DNA from: Flavonifractor hominis
Lineage (GTDB): Bacteria > Bacillota > Clostridia > Oscillospirales > Oscillospiraceae
Direction: 5' to 3'
Assembly: GCF_040095835.1 (NCBI RefSeq)
Contig: NZ_JBBMFT010000001.1
Span: 372,001-436,000, forward strand
DNA: 64,000 nucleotides
The notes beneath the pieces are model-generated. The model searched no databases. It had not been told where the DNA came from and saw nothing but the letters and a program-made list of their open reading frames with translations. This document shows positions 25,861 through 34,529 of this stretch, in pieces. The position numbers and the translations under genes were made by a program. The stretch's first letter is position 1, and each line of letters starts with the position of its first letter.

Positions 25861-26095
25861 TACAATGCGAAGAAGGGAAAAAGAGCGGTTTTCGTCCCAG
25901 CAGAGAGCGTCCGTCACCGGCTGAAAGCGGATGCGGGGTACGACCCGGTCGGTTCGTCCTGGAGCGGCCCTGGAGACAGGGACGGCATGGCCCCACGTTA
26001 TCGGGGCCGAAAGCGCCCGCCACATGCGGGAATTGCGGGTGGTACCGCGGAAGGCTTGCCTTTCGTCCCAAGTAATTGGGAGGAAAGGCTTTTTT
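25861..26095 (+). ncRNA. T-box riboswitch of pheST
   Basis: The conserved T-box core GCGGGTGGTACCGCGG is at 26,035-26,050, where it forms the antiterminator that binds the acceptor end of uncharged tRNA. A terminator follows: stem 26,058-26,071 with 26,076-26,089, then TTTTTT. The upstream ~170 nt forms the stem I region; a TTC (Phe) specifier candidate lies in GGTTCGTCC near 25,951, consistent with sensing uncharged tRNA-Phe, but I have not folded stem I to prove the register. Confidence 0.92.
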
Positions 26096-26125
26096 CATGT
26101 CAAAAAAGCAAAGGAGCTGCGATAT

Positions 26126-27151
26126 ATGAAGGAAACATTGGAACAGATCCGTCAAGAGGCATTGGCCGCTCTGGATGGAGCCCAGAATGCCCAGGAACTG
26201 GATGCCCTGCGGGTAAAATATTTGGGCAAAAAGGGTGAGCTCACCGCGGTGCTTAAGCAGATGGGTAAGCTGTCCGCCGAGGAGCGGCCCGTCATGGGCC
26301 AGCTGGCCAACGAGGTGCGCGCCGCCCTGGAGGGTGCTCTGGAAACCAAGGGCAAGGAACTGGAGGCCAAAGCTCTGGAGGACCGGCTGGAGGCTGAAGC
26401 TCTGGACATCACCGTCCCCGGCAAGGCAGTGGAGCACGGACACCGCCACCCTATGTATATTGCCCTGGACGAGATCAAGGACATCTTTATCGGCATGGGA
26501 TTCACCGTACTGGACGGCCCTGAAGTGGAGCTGGCCGAGCTGAATTTTGACCGGCTCAATGCGGAAGAGGGCCATCCCTCCCGCGACTGGAGCGACACCT
26601 TCTACTTTGATGAAGACAGCCGGGTGATGCTCCGCTCCCAGACCTCTCCCATGCAGGTGCGGGCTATGGACACCATGGAGCTGCCCATTCGCATCATCGC
26701 CCCCGGCCGGGTGTATCGTAAGGACGAGGTGGACGCTACCCACTCCCCCATGTTCCACCAGGTGGAGGGCATGGTCATTGACAAGGGAGTCACCATGGCG
26801 GACCTGAAGGGCACCCTGAACACCGTCGTGGAGCAGCTCTACGGCAAGGGCACCAAGACCCGGTTCCGCCCTCACCACTTCCCCTTCACCGAGCCCTCCT
26901 GCGAGATGGACGTACAGTGCCACAAGTGCGGCGGTGTGGGCTGCCCCACCTGCAAGGGTGAGGGCTGGATCGAGCTGCTGGGCGCTGGGATGATCCATCC
27001 CCGGGTGCTGGAAATGAGCGGCATCGACCCCAACGTGTACTCCGGCTGGGCCTTCGGCATCGGCCTGGAGCGCACCGCCATGCGCCGGTTCAAGATTGCC
27101 GATCTGCGGCTGATCTTTGAGAACGACGTGCGGTTCCTGGAGCAATTCTGA
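26126..27151 (+). CDS. pheS: Phenylalanine-tRNA ligase alpha subunit
   Basis: 341 residues from the ATG at 26,126 (AAGGAG upstream), just after the T-box terminator. N-terminal coiled coil (~1-85) that contacts tRNA, then the class II catalytic core with FTVLDGPEVE, LRSQTSPMQVRAM and the phenylalanine-binding C-terminal part ending FGIGLERTAMRRF. A CxxC..CxxC stretch (CHKCGGVGCPTCKG, ~264-277) is normal in Firmicute PheS. It pairs with PheT in an alpha2-beta2 enzyme. Confidence 0.96.
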   Translation: MKETLEQIRQEALAALDGAQNAQELDALRVKYLGKKGELTAVLKQMGKLSAEERPVMGQLANEVRAALEGALETKGKELEAKALEDRLEAEALDITVPGKAVEHGHRHPMYIALDEIKDIFIGMGFTVLDGPEVELAELNFDRLNAEEGHPSRDWSDTFYFDEDSRVMLRSQTSPMQVRAMDTMELPIRIIAPGRVYRKDEVDATHSPMFHQVEGMVIDKGVTMADLKGTLNTVVEQLYGKGTKTRFRPHHFPFTEPSCEMDVQCHKCGGVGCPTCKGEGWIELLGAGMIHPRVLEMSGIDPNVYSGWAFGIGLERTAMRRFKIADLRLIFENDVRFLEQF

Positions 27152-27169
27152 GAAAGGGGTGGAGAAACC

Positions 27170-29860
27170 ATGAATCTGAGCAGAAAATGGCTGAATGAAT
27201 TTGTTACTGTAACTGCCTCTGACAAGGAATTTGCCGAGGCTATGACCCTCTCCGGCTCCAAAGTGGAGCTGACCCACGACCTGGGGGAGGAGATCTCCAA
27301 CGTGGTGGTGGGCCGACTGCTGTCCATGGAGCGGCATCCCGATTCCGACCACATGTGGGTCTGCCAGGTGGATGTGGCTCAGGATGAGCCCATCCAGATT
27401 GTCACTGGCGCCTGGAACATCCATCCTGGTGACCTGATGCCGGTGGCTCTCCACAAGTCCACCCTCCCCGGCGGCGTGAAGATTCAGAAAGGCAAGCTGC
27501 GGGGCGTGGTGTCCAACGGCATGTTCTGCGGTCTTTCTGAGCTGGGCCTGGATACCCGGGACTTCCCCTATGCCGCCATCGTTCCCGCCGTCATCCTGGG
27601 CGACTACAAGCCGCTGGACAAGGAGAAGCCCTCCATTCCCGCTGACATCCAGCCCGGCCACAAGATCTACGGTCCCGTGGTTGCTGCCAAGGTGACCGCC
27701 GTTGCCGTCACCGGCTATTCCGCCTATGATGTAACCCTGGACACCGGCGACAGCACTGCTGCCGTTTCCACCACCTGCCCCAACCTCCACGAAGGGGATC
27801 TGGTGGCCTACAACACCAAGTCCAACTCCATCTGTACCCTGGAGGATCTCCATGCCCAGCAGGCTGAGTTCCCCCACTGCATCCCCGACGGCATCTTTGT
27901 GCTGAACGAGGACTGCAAGCCCGGCGATGACATCAAGCCTGTCATCGGACTGGATGATCACGTGGTGGAATTTGAGATTACTCCCAACCGGCCCGACTGC
28001 CTGTCCGTGATCGGCCTGGCCCGTGAGGCTGCCGCTACCTTTGATGCTCCCCTCTCCCTCCACCAGCCGGTGGTGAAGGGCGGAGCTGAGGGCAGCCTGA
28101 TGGAGCTGCTGGACGTGGAGACGCCCGCTGCTGATCTGTGCCCCCGCTACACCGCTCGGATGGTGCGCAACGTGAAGATTGCCCCCTCCCCCAAGTGGAT
28201 GCGGGAACGGCTGCGCGCCATGGGCGTGCGTCCCATCAACAACATCGTGGACATCACCAACTATGTGATGCTGGAATACGGTCAGCCCATGCATGCCTTT
28301 GACTACCGCTACGTGAAGGGCGGCAAGATCATTGTACGCCGTGCCGAGGAGGGTGAGGAACTCACCACCCTGGACGGCCAGGTACGCAAGCTCAACGCTA
28401 ACCACCTGGTCATCGCCGACGAGCACCGTGCCGTGGGCCTGGCGGGCATCATGGGCGGCGAGAACAGCGAGATCGTCTCCGACACCACCGACGTGGTGTT
28501 CGAGTCCGCCTGCTTCGACGGCACCTGTATCCGCAAGGGCGCCCTGGCCCTGGGCATGCGTACGGAGGCTTCCGCTAAGTTCGAGAAGGGCCTGGATCCC
28601 ATGAACACCCTGCCCGCTGTGGATCGTGCCTGCGAACTGGTCGAGCTGCTGGGGGCCGGCGAGGTGCTGGACGGCACCATTGATATCCTTAACTATGTGC
28701 CCCAGCCTCGGGTACTCAAGCTGGAGCCCGACCGCATCAACGGCCTGTTGGGCACCGATGTGGCCGAGGACGAAATGGTGGCCATCCTGAAGAAGCTGGA
28801 CTTCCAAGTGGAGGGCGATCAGGTCACCGTTCCCTCCTGGCGCGCCGACGTCATCGGTATGGCCGACCTGGCCGAGGAAGTGGCCCGGTTCCACGGGTAC
28901 AACAACATTCCCTGCACTCTCATGCGCGGCCAGACCACCCTGGGCGGCTACGGCAAGGAGGAACTGCTGGAGCGGCAGCTGGGCTCCATGTGCCGGGCCA
29001 TGGGATATGATGAGATCATCACCTACTCCTTCATCTCCCCCACTTGCTATGACAAGATCCGCTGGGCTGCCGATGATCCCCGCCGTCAGTCCTTCAAGAT
29101 CCTGAACCCCCTGGGTGAAGATACTTCCATCATGCGCACCACCGTGCTGCCCTCCATGCTGGAGATCCTGACACGCAACTATAACTACCGCAACCAGAAC
29201 GTGCGTCTGTATGAGGTAGGCCGCACCTATCTGCCCGGCGGTAAGGATGGCCTGGCGGTGGAAAACAAGGTGCTGTCCATGGGCGCCTACGGCGAGAACA
29301 TGGATTTCTACACCTTGAAGGGCGCTGTGGAGGCCATTCTGAAGGATCTGCGAGCCGAGAACATCCGCTTCCAGGTTCCCTGCGTGCCTAACCCTTCCTA
29401 TCATCCCGGACGGGTGGCCGAGGTATACGCCGGTGAGCACCGTATCGGTGTGCTGGGCCAGATCCACCCCCTGGTGGCCCAGAACTATGGTGTAGACGCC
29501 GAACTGTACTGCGCTGAGCTGGAACTGAATGAACTGGCTCTGGCCAAGGGTGCCGATCCTGAGTATGTCCCCCTGCCCAAGTTCCCCAACCTGACCCGCG
29601 ACATTGCAGTGGTGTGCGAGGAGACGGTCACTGTGGGCCAGCTGGAGGACTGCATTCGCTCTGCCGGCGGTAAGCTGATCAAGCAGGTGTCCCTGTTCGA
29701 CATCTACCGCGGCAAGGGCGTGGATGAGGGCAAGAAGTCCGTAGCCTTCAACCTGGTGCTCCGGGCCGATGACCGCTCCCTCACCGGTGAGGAGGCCGAC
29801 GCCGACGTAAAGAAGGTGCTGGAGGCTCTCTCCAGCCAGCTGGGCGCCGTCCTGCGGTAA
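27170..29860 (+). CDS. pheT: Phenylalanine-tRNA ligase beta subunit with an extra ~100-residue insert
   Basis: 896 residues against about 800 in Bacillus. Order: N-terminal domain, OB-type tRNA-binding domain (~40-130, VVVGRLL to GMFCGLSELG), an extra segment (~133-238), then the B3/B4 editing domain starting near FEITPNRPDCLSVIG, B5, the catalytic-like core, and the C-terminal anticodon-binding domain (PKFPNLTRDIAVV). The insert contains VGYS-type strands (SAYDVTLDTGDSTAAV) not present in the standard protein. Codon use in pheST is strongly biased, as for abundant proteins. Confidence 0.95.
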   Translation: MNLSRKWLNEFVTVTASDKEFAEAMTLSGSKVELTHDLGEEISNVVVGRLLSMERHPDSDHMWVCQVDVAQDEPIQIVTGAWNIHPGDLMPVALHKSTLPGGVKIQKGKLRGVVSNGMFCGLSELGLDTRDFPYAAIVPAVILGDYKPLDKEKPSIPADIQPGHKIYGPVVAAKVTAVAVTGYSAYDVTLDTGDSTAAVSTTCPNLHEGDLVAYNTKSNSICTLEDLHAQQAEFPHCIPDGIFVLNEDCKPGDDIKPVIGLDDHVVEFEITPNRPDCLSVIGLAREAAATFDAPLSLHQPVVKGGAEGSLMELLDVETPAADLCPRYTARMVRNVKIAPSPKWMRERLRAMGVRPINNIVDITNYVMLEYGQPMHAFDYRYVKGGKIIVRRAEEGEELTTLDGQVRKLNANHLVIADEHRAVGLAGIMGGENSEIVSDTTDVVFESACFDGTCIRKGALALGMRTEASAKFEKGLDPMNTLPAVDRACELVELLGAGEVLDGTIDILNYVPQPRVLKLEPDRINGLLGTDVAEDEMVAILKKLDFQVEGDQVTVPSWRADVIGMADLAEEVARFHGYNNIPCTLMRGQTTLGGYGKEELLERQLGSMCRAMGYDEIITYSFISPTCYDKIRWAADDPRRQSFKILNPLGEDTSIMRTTVLPSMLEILTRNYNYRNQNVRLYEVGRTYLPGGKDGLAVENKVLSMGAYGENMDFYTLKGAVEAILKDLRAENIRFQVPCVPNPSYHPGRVAEVYAGEHRIGVLGQIHPLVAQNYGVDAELYCAELELNELALAKGADPEYVPLPKFPNLTRDIAVVCEETVTVGQLEDCIRSAGGKLIKQVSLFDIYRGKGVDEGKKSVAFNLVLRADDRSLTGEEADADVKKVLEALSSQLGAVLR

Positions 29861-29874
29861 TCCACTACAATAGC

Positions 29875-29914
29875 AAAAAACCGGCTCTCCGCTACAGCGG
29901 AGAGCCGTTTTTTT
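29875..29914. terminator. Terminator of pheST
   Basis: 11-bp stem (29,882-29,892 with 29,897-29,907), seven T after; an A-run before it lets it serve codBA on the other strand too. Confidence 0.88.
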
Positions 29915-29926
29915 GCTGAACTTGAA

Positions 29927-31162
29927 TCAAAAGAGAACTTCGCGCACTGCGGGCTTTGACTTGGCAATAACACGCCCTTTCCGGAAGGAGTAGAGAACCT
30001 CGCTTTTGCGGTTGAGAGCATTGTAGAAGTTGTCCGCGTCCAGCACAATGAAATTGGCCGGGTTGCCCTCCTTAATTCCATAGGAATCCCCCAGATGGAG
30101 GGTCCGGGCCGCATTGGTGGACACCAGTTTATAGGAGTCCATGATCTCCTGATAACCCATCATTTGACAGACATGCAGGCCCATAAATACCACATCCCGC
30201 ATATTGCCTGTGCCCAAAGGATACCAGGGGTCAAAAATGTCGTCATGTCCGAACGATACATTGCACCCAGCTGCTAACAGTTCCTTGACCCGGGTGATGC
30301 CACGACGCTTGGGGTAGGTATCCATGCGCCCCTGCAGGTGGGTATTTACCAGAGGATTGGACACAAAATTGATCTGACTCATTTTCAGCAAACGCATCAA
30401 TTTGGTCACATAGGCGTTGTTATAAGAGTGCATGGCAGTGGTGTGGCTGGCAGTCACCCGGTCCTTCAGGCCGGATTCGTAAGCACGGGCAGCCAGTACC
30501 TCCAGCCCGCGGCTCTGCTCATCATCGATCTCATCGCAGTGGACATCCACCAGCTTGTCATACTTCTCCGCCAGTTTTACAGCGAAGTTAACGGAATCCA
30601 CCGCATATTCCCGTGTAAACTCAAAGTGAGGGATGGCGCCCACCGCATCAGCGCCCATGCGTACGGCATCTTCCAACAGCTGCCGGCCATTGGGGAAGGA
30701 GTCGATCCCCTCCTGTGGGAAGGCAACCACCTGAATATCAATGGTATCCCGCAGCTCTTCCCGGAGTTCCAGCATAGCCTCCATGGCGGTGAGCTTAGGA
30801 TCTGTGACATCCACGTGGGTACGCACAAACTGAACACCGTTCTGAGCCTGCATCCGTACCGCCCGATAGACCCGCTCCCGCACATCCTGCCGGGTCAGGG
30901 TTTCTTTCCGCAGGCTCCAGCACTGAATTCCCTCAAACAGCGTGCCGGATTGGTTCCACACCGGCTCTCCCGCCGTCAGGCAGGTGTCCAGATGGACATG
31001 GGACTCAATAAATGGTGGCAGTACCAGCCAACCGGAGCAATCATAGATTTCCTCCCCCGGTTTTGGGGCAAGGCCGGGTGCAATCTCGGCAAATTTACCA
31101 TCCAATACCCGGATGTCAGTAGCCTGAGTATCATTTTCCAGAAATACATTTCGGACCAGCAT
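29927..31162 (-). CDS. codA: Cytosine deaminase-type amidohydrolase
   Basis: 411 residues of the CodA group, deaminating cytosine to uracil and ammonia. Metal and substrate motifs: SHVHLD (His pair after the first strand), THVDVTD, DVHCDEIDD, SHTTAM and SFGHDDIFDPWYPLG with the catalytic Asp. It follows a cytosine permease with a 32-base gap, which fixes the pathway: uptake and deamination for pyrimidine and nitrogen salvage. AAAGGCGG precedes the ATG. Confidence 0.9.
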   Translation of the reverse strand: MLVRNVFLENDTQATDIRVLDGKFAEIAPGLAPKPGEEIYDCSGWLVLPPFIESHVHLDTCLTAGEPVWNQSGTLFEGIQCWSLRKETLTRQDVRERVYRAVRMQAQNGVQFVRTHVDVTDPKLTAMEAMLELREELRDTIDIQVVAFPQEGIDSFPNGRQLLEDAVRMGADAVGAIPHFEFTREYAVDSVNFAVKLAEKYDKLVDVHCDEIDDEQSRGLEVLAARAYESGLKDRVTASHTTAMHSYNNAYVTKLMRLLKMSQINFVSNPLVNTHLQGRMDTYPKRRGITRVKELLAAGCNVSFGHDDIFDPWYPLGTGNMRDVVFMGLHVCQMMGYQEIMDSYKLVSTNAARTLHLGDSYGIKEGNPANFIVLDADNFYNALNRKSEVLYSFRKGRVIAKSKPAVREVLF

Positions 31163-31194
31163 GATTCAATACCGCCTTTCTTGTTCACTGGATT

Positions 31195-32436
31195 TTATTT
31201 TTTCCGATAGATGAGGTATTCGGCCAACAGATAGCAGATGCAGGCTGCGATCATAGCGTTGATGGAGGTGATGCCGAGTGTGACGAAGTTACCTACAATA
31301 GCGCCTGCAACCACTCCTACAATGGAACCCCAATGCACCTTGTGCGCAGGGGCTGCCCCAGCCCGGTAGTTCTTACGGTGCATCACGTAGTCCAGCATGA
31401 CGATAGCGCCTACCGGAGGCAGTGTGGCATTAAGAAAGTTCAGCCAACCCACAAAATTGTTATACAGCCAGATAGCTGCTACCGTACCCACCACACCAGA
31501 GACCAGTACCATGGGCTTCTGCCGCAGGCCGGTAATATTGGTCAGTCCCAAGCCGCCGGTGTATAGCGCGTTGTTATTGGTGGTCCAGATATTGGCCCCC
31601 AATACGATAAGTGCTGGGATAGCCAGTCCCTGGGCAATCATGACGTAAAAAATGTCATCCTTGCCGGTAAATGCGCCGCCAACGGCACCAAAGGCAAACA
31701 TCAGAGAATTTCCTAAGAAGAAAGCAATTACTGTGGTGGTAACCGCTACCGTATTATTCTTGGCAAATCGGACAAAATTGGGGGTTGCCGTACCGCCGCT
31801 GACAAAGGAGCCGATGACCAGCCCCACACCTCCCAGAATGGAAAGGCTGCCTGCCGACTTGGAAAAGATTGCTACCAGTCCACCGCCTTCTATGCCGGAG
31901 AGAACCATGGAATAGATCCCCAGCACCGCGATCAGCGGTACGGAAATGGCGCTGACGATGGTCAAAGCTTTGATTCCAAAGTACGCCGACGCGGTCATGC
32001 AGGCGCCCGCAATGATTACCAGGATGACCGGACTAATTCCCAACAGCTCTGCAGCTGGAATAGCAAACATAGCAACGCCCACGCCAAACCAGCCGATTTG
32101 TGTGAAAGCAATCAGCACCGAGGCCAATTTGGAGCCTGCTGTACCAAAGGAGCGCTGAGCCAACAGGTCCAGGGTAAATCCGGTGTCACAGCCAATATAG
32201 GCCAATCCTCCGGTATAGGCTCCAAGTATAATGCCGCCGATGACCACCGACCAGATAAATCCGGTAAAATCCAGACCGTTGCCCAGCTTGGCCCCTACGC
32301 TCATACTGGCAGAGAAAAACGTAAAGCCCATCATAACCACAAACATGCTCCAAAAGCCCTTGCGTGCTGTGGCTGGCACTGCCTCCAGTGCGTAATCGTC
32401 GTCTGCACCTTGTCTCTTACTTGTTCTCTGTGCCAT
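31195..32436 (-). CDS. codB: Cytosine permease
   Basis: 413 residues, NCS1-family transporter with about 12 helices. I start at the ATG at 32,436 with GGGGG upstream; a longer frame to 32,556 is unlikely. Family cues are GFTFFSASMSVGAKLG in the first helix, the GxxTGxxLD-like TGFTLDLLAQRSFG, and NIWTTNNNALYTGGLG in the middle. Co-transcribed with codA. Confidence 0.9.
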   Translation of the reverse strand: MAQRTSKRQGADDDYALEAVPATARKGFWSMFVVMMGFTFFSASMSVGAKLGNGLDFTGFIWSVVIGGIILGAYTGGLAYIGCDTGFTLDLLAQRSFGTAGSKLASVLIAFTQIGWFGVGVAMFAIPAAELLGISPVILVIIAGACMTASAYFGIKALTIVSAISVPLIAVLGIYSMVLSGIEGGGLVAIFSKSAGSLSILGGVGLVIGSFVSGGTATPNFVRFAKNNTVAVTTTVIAFFLGNSLMFAFGAVGGAFTGKDDIFYVMIAQGLAIPALIVLGANIWTTNNNALYTGGLGLTNITGLRQKPMVLVSGVVGTVAAIWLYNNFVGWLNFLNATLPPVGAIVMLDYVMHRKNYRAGAAPAHKVHWGSIVGVVAGAIVGNFVTLGITSINAMIAACICYLLAEYLIYRKK

Positions 32437-32597
32437 CTGAAATACCCCCTTTATACAGTTCGAACACATCTGATACACACGGCTTACTATATCATATCTG
32501 AACTCTATCGTCCAGCATGTTCCCCTCTCTTCTGACAAGCTTCTCTTTCCTTTCACATAGTCGAATCTTAATTCTTCCTAAAATTTTATCTTTCCCC

Positions 32598-32626
32598 TTT
32601 ACACAGCTAGTGATTTCGGATACAAT
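32598..32626 (+). promoter_or_regulatory. Promoter of ireB
   Basis: TTTACA at 32,598-32,603, 17-base spacer, TACAAT at 32,621-32,626. Confidence 0.75.
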
Positions 32627-32660
32627 AGGGAACAGAATGATACAGGGAGGTGTACCAGGC

Positions 32661-32909
32661 ATGGAAATGGACTATACCCGCAAATTTAGTATTCAGTATG
32701 AGAAGGATCCGGAGATTAAGGATATTCTTTCCTCTGTCTACCAGTCTTTGCAGGAAAAAGGGTATAATCCGATCAACCAGATCGTGGGGTACATCCTCTC
32801 AGAGGATCCCACCTATATTACCAATTATAACAACGCCCGCGCTTTGATCCGAAAGCTGGACCGGGACGAGTTGCTACAGGAATTGGTAAAGCAATATCTG
32901 CGTGATTGA
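32661..32909 (+). CDS. ireB: IreB family protein (UPF0297)
   Basis: 82 residues. In Enterococcus, IreB is phosphorylated by the PASTA kinase IreK and moderates cephalosporin resistance. Family landmarks are FSIQYEKDPEIKDILSSVYQ, GYNPINQIVGYILSEDP and AYITN-like TYITNYNNAR. AGGGAGG precedes the ATG at 32,661; a second ATG is two codons on. In many Firmicutes the gene is followed by ruvX; here it stands alone with its own promoter and terminator. Confidence 0.92.
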   Translation: MEMDYTRKFSIQYEKDPEIKDILSSVYQSLQEKGYNPINQIVGYILSEDPTYITNYNNARALIRKLDRDELLQELVKQYLRD

Positions 32910-32922
32910 TCGGTACGACTCA

Positions 32923-32955
32923 GCAGGACGCCGTTTTACGGCGTCCTGCTTTTTT
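32923..32955 (+). terminator. Terminator of ireB
   Basis: 11-bp stem 32,923-32,933 with 32,939-32,949 and loop TTTTA, then six T. Confidence 0.88.
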
Positions 32956-32997
32956 GTTGTACAAACAACAGACTGTTTTCTTTCCCCATGTTATACT
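32955..32997 (+). promoter_or_regulatory. Inverted repeat and -10 box upstream of the 4Fe-4S protein
   Basis: TGTTGT at 32,955-32,960 and ACAACA at 32,965-32,970 form an exact inverted repeat spaced by four bases. TATACT is at 32,992-32,997; the -35 region overlapping the repeat is weak (CAGACT). The layout suits a regulator-dependent or repressed promoter. Confidence 0.5.
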
Positions 32998-33029
32998 CTG
33001 CCCAATGATGTTAAAGGAGGAACTGCTCT

Positions 33030-33719
33030 ATGAAACGACGGATCATTCGCATTGACGAGGCGGCCTGTAATGGCTGCGGTATGTGCGCCGCCGCCTGCCA
33101 CGAAGGGGCCATTGAAATGGTGGATGGAAAGGCCCGGCTTACCCGGGAGGACTACTGCGACGGACTGGGCGATTGCCTGCCTGCCTGCCCGACCGGGGCT
33201 ATCACCTTTGAAGAACGAGAGGCCCCCGCTTACGATCATGCTGCTGTCATGGCCGCAAAAGCTGCCAAGTCCGCTCCCCTGCCCTGCGGCTGCCCGGGCA
33301 GTATGAGCCGCACCATCCAGCGGACAGATGACGGTGTAGTCTCTGCAGGTGAGATCCCCAGCCAGCTGCGGCAATGGCCGGTACAAATCAAGCTGGCCCC
33401 TATCAATGCGCCCTATTTTCAAGGCTGTGATTTGCTGATCGCTGCCGACTGTACCGCATATGCCTACGGCGCATTCCACCGTGATTTTATTCAGGGACGT
33501 GTGACACTCATCGGCTGTCCCAAGCTGGACGAGGGTGACTACAGCGAAAAGCTCACTGCCATTCTGGCTCAAAATGAGGTCCGCAGCGTTGCTGTGGTAC
33601 GGATGGAGGTCCCCTGCTGTGGTGGAATCCTGCGGGCTGTCCAGACCGCCGTGGCGAACAGTGGCCGGGACATTCCCCTGCACTGTGTAGTAGTGGGCAC
33701 CGACGGTTCTCTGCGCTGA
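33030..33719 (+). CDS. 4Fe-4S dicluster ferredoxin-domain protein
   Basis: 229 residues. The N-terminal ~60 residues hold two clusters, CNGCGMCAAAC and CDGLGDCLPACPTGAI; the second is spaced wider (CxxxxxCxxxC) than the first. The remaining ~165 residues include further cysteines (CGCPG, CDLL, CPKL, CCGG) and a small alpha/beta domain that handles the CCGG motif seen in similar redox proteins. It is commonly found near oxidative-stress or hydroxylamine-reducing genes in clostridia, but here it is alone. Electron transfer is likely; the partner is unknown. Confidence 0.83.
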   Translation: MKRRIIRIDEAACNGCGMCAAACHEGAIEMVDGKARLTREDYCDGLGDCLPACPTGAITFEEREAPAYDHAAVMAAKAAKSAPLPCGCPGSMSRTIQRTDDGVVSAGEIPSQLRQWPVQIKLAPINAPYFQGCDLLIAADCTAYAYGAFHRDFIQGRVTLIGCPKLDEGDYSEKLTAILAQNEVRSVAVVRMEVPCCGGILRAVQTAVANSGRDIPLHCVVVGTDGSLR

Positions 33720-33811
33720 GCACAGATCTTCCACTGGCGCACACTCTACAATCGGACGGATTCTTCCCCTGTCCCCCCTTGTGGAAAGCGCACGAAATTC
33801 CAAATACACCC

Positions 33812-33840
33812 TTGCAATGCGCGTCGAAATCCGATATATT
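33812..33840 (+). promoter_or_regulatory. Promoter of the purine operon
   Basis: TTGCAA at 33,812-33,817, 17-base spacer, TATATT at 33,835-33,840; start site near 33,847, about 186 nt before purE. Confidence 0.7.
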
Positions 33841-33846
33841 GTATAT

Positions 33847-33996
33847 ATATTTTTGCGGCAGGGGAGGTACACAGGGTGATGCGGATGCACATTCTGCGTT
33901 CTGGGGTCTGGATTATTATGGGCACCCGCCTGCCCAATTTTAGGGGAAAATAACATCAGGGTATCCATACTACCGGATACCCTGATTTATTTTTTC
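33847..33996 (+). ncRNA. Structured purE leader with terminator, candidate riboswitch
   Basis: Nested helices are visible: GGCAGG 33,857-33,862 with CCTGCC 33,929-33,934; GGGTG 33,874-33,878 with CACCC 33,923-33,927; GCGGA 33,881-33,885 with TCTGC 33,893-33,897. An intrinsic terminator follows at 33,956-33,995. A folded domain followed by a terminator in front of a biosynthetic operon is classic riboswitch layout, and a purine-pathway ligand would be expected. I could not match it to the guanine/adenine, PRPP (ykkC) or ZTP (pfl) consensus as I know them. The 33,720-33,811 stretch before it shows nothing I can name. Confidence 0.55.
33956..33995 (+). terminator. Intrinsic terminator before purE
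   Basis: 11-bp stem 33,956-33,966 with 33,975-33,985, then TTTATTTTTT; 37 bases upstream of the purE ATG. Confidence 0.85.
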
Positions 33997-34032
33997 CATG
34001 GCTAAAAAATATTTGGTCTACAGGAGGGTCCT

Positions 34033-34527
34033 ATGAGCAAATCAGTGGCTGTTATTATGGGTTCCGACTCGGATCTGGACACCATGCGTCCTTGCATTGC
34101 GCGTCTCAAATCCTTCGGCATTCCCGTAGAGGTACACATCATCTCCGCGCACCGGACACCCGTCGCAGCGGAACGTTTTGCGTCCCAGGCAAAGGAAAAG
34201 GGCTTCGGCGCCATCATTGCCGCCGCGGGAAAAGCTGCCCACCTGGCAGGGGTATTGGCTGCCTATACTACCCTGCCTGTCATCGGGGTGCCTATCAAGA
34301 CTTCCATGATGGGCGGCCTGGACTCCCTTCTCTCCATGGTCCAGATGCCCAAGGGAATTCCCGTGGCCTGTGTAGCTGTGGATGGAGCAGATAACGCCGC
34401 CATTCTGGCCGCCCAGATGCTGGCGATTTCTGATGATGTTCTGGCCGACCGGTTGGCCCAGTTTAAAGCTCAAATGGCCGCGGAAGTAGAACTGAAAGAT
34501 CAAAAAATCCAGAAAGAGGAGTTTTAA
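34033..34527 (+). CDS. purE: PurE, N5-CAIR mutase
   Basis: 164 residues, class I PurE, which moves the carboxylate of N5-carboxyaminoimidazole ribonucleotide to give CAIR. Signature residues are GSDSDLDTM at the start, SAHRTP (catalytic His) and AAAGKAAHLAGVLAA. A class I enzyme normally needs PurK to supply N5-CAIR; no purK is in this operon. CAGGAGGGTC precedes the ATG. First gene of the operon. Confidence 0.95.
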   Translation: MSKSVAVIMGSDSDLDTMRPCIARLKSFGIPVEVHIISAHRTPVAAERFASQAKEKGFGAIIAAAGKAAHLAGVLAAYTTLPVIGVPIKTSMMGGLDSLLSMVQMPKGIPVACVAVDGADNAAILAAQMLAISDDVLADRLAQFKAQMAAEVELKDQKIQKEEF

Positions 34528-34529
34528 TC

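Noticed and set aside
25856..29467. 1203-codon open frame on the minus strand across pheST
   Set aside because: It is antisense to two certain synthetase genes. Their strongly biased codons (mostly ending in C or G) avoid stops on the other strand. No ribosome site, and its translation is low-complexity His/Gly/Val-rich sequence.
33847..33996. ZTP (pfl), PRPP (ykkC) or purine riboswitch in front of purE
   Set aside because: A CCGCCTG stretch resembles part of the ZTP consensus, but the partner motif and the orientation of the pairing do not fit; the PRPP and purine-switch core bases are also missing. Left as an unassigned structured leader.
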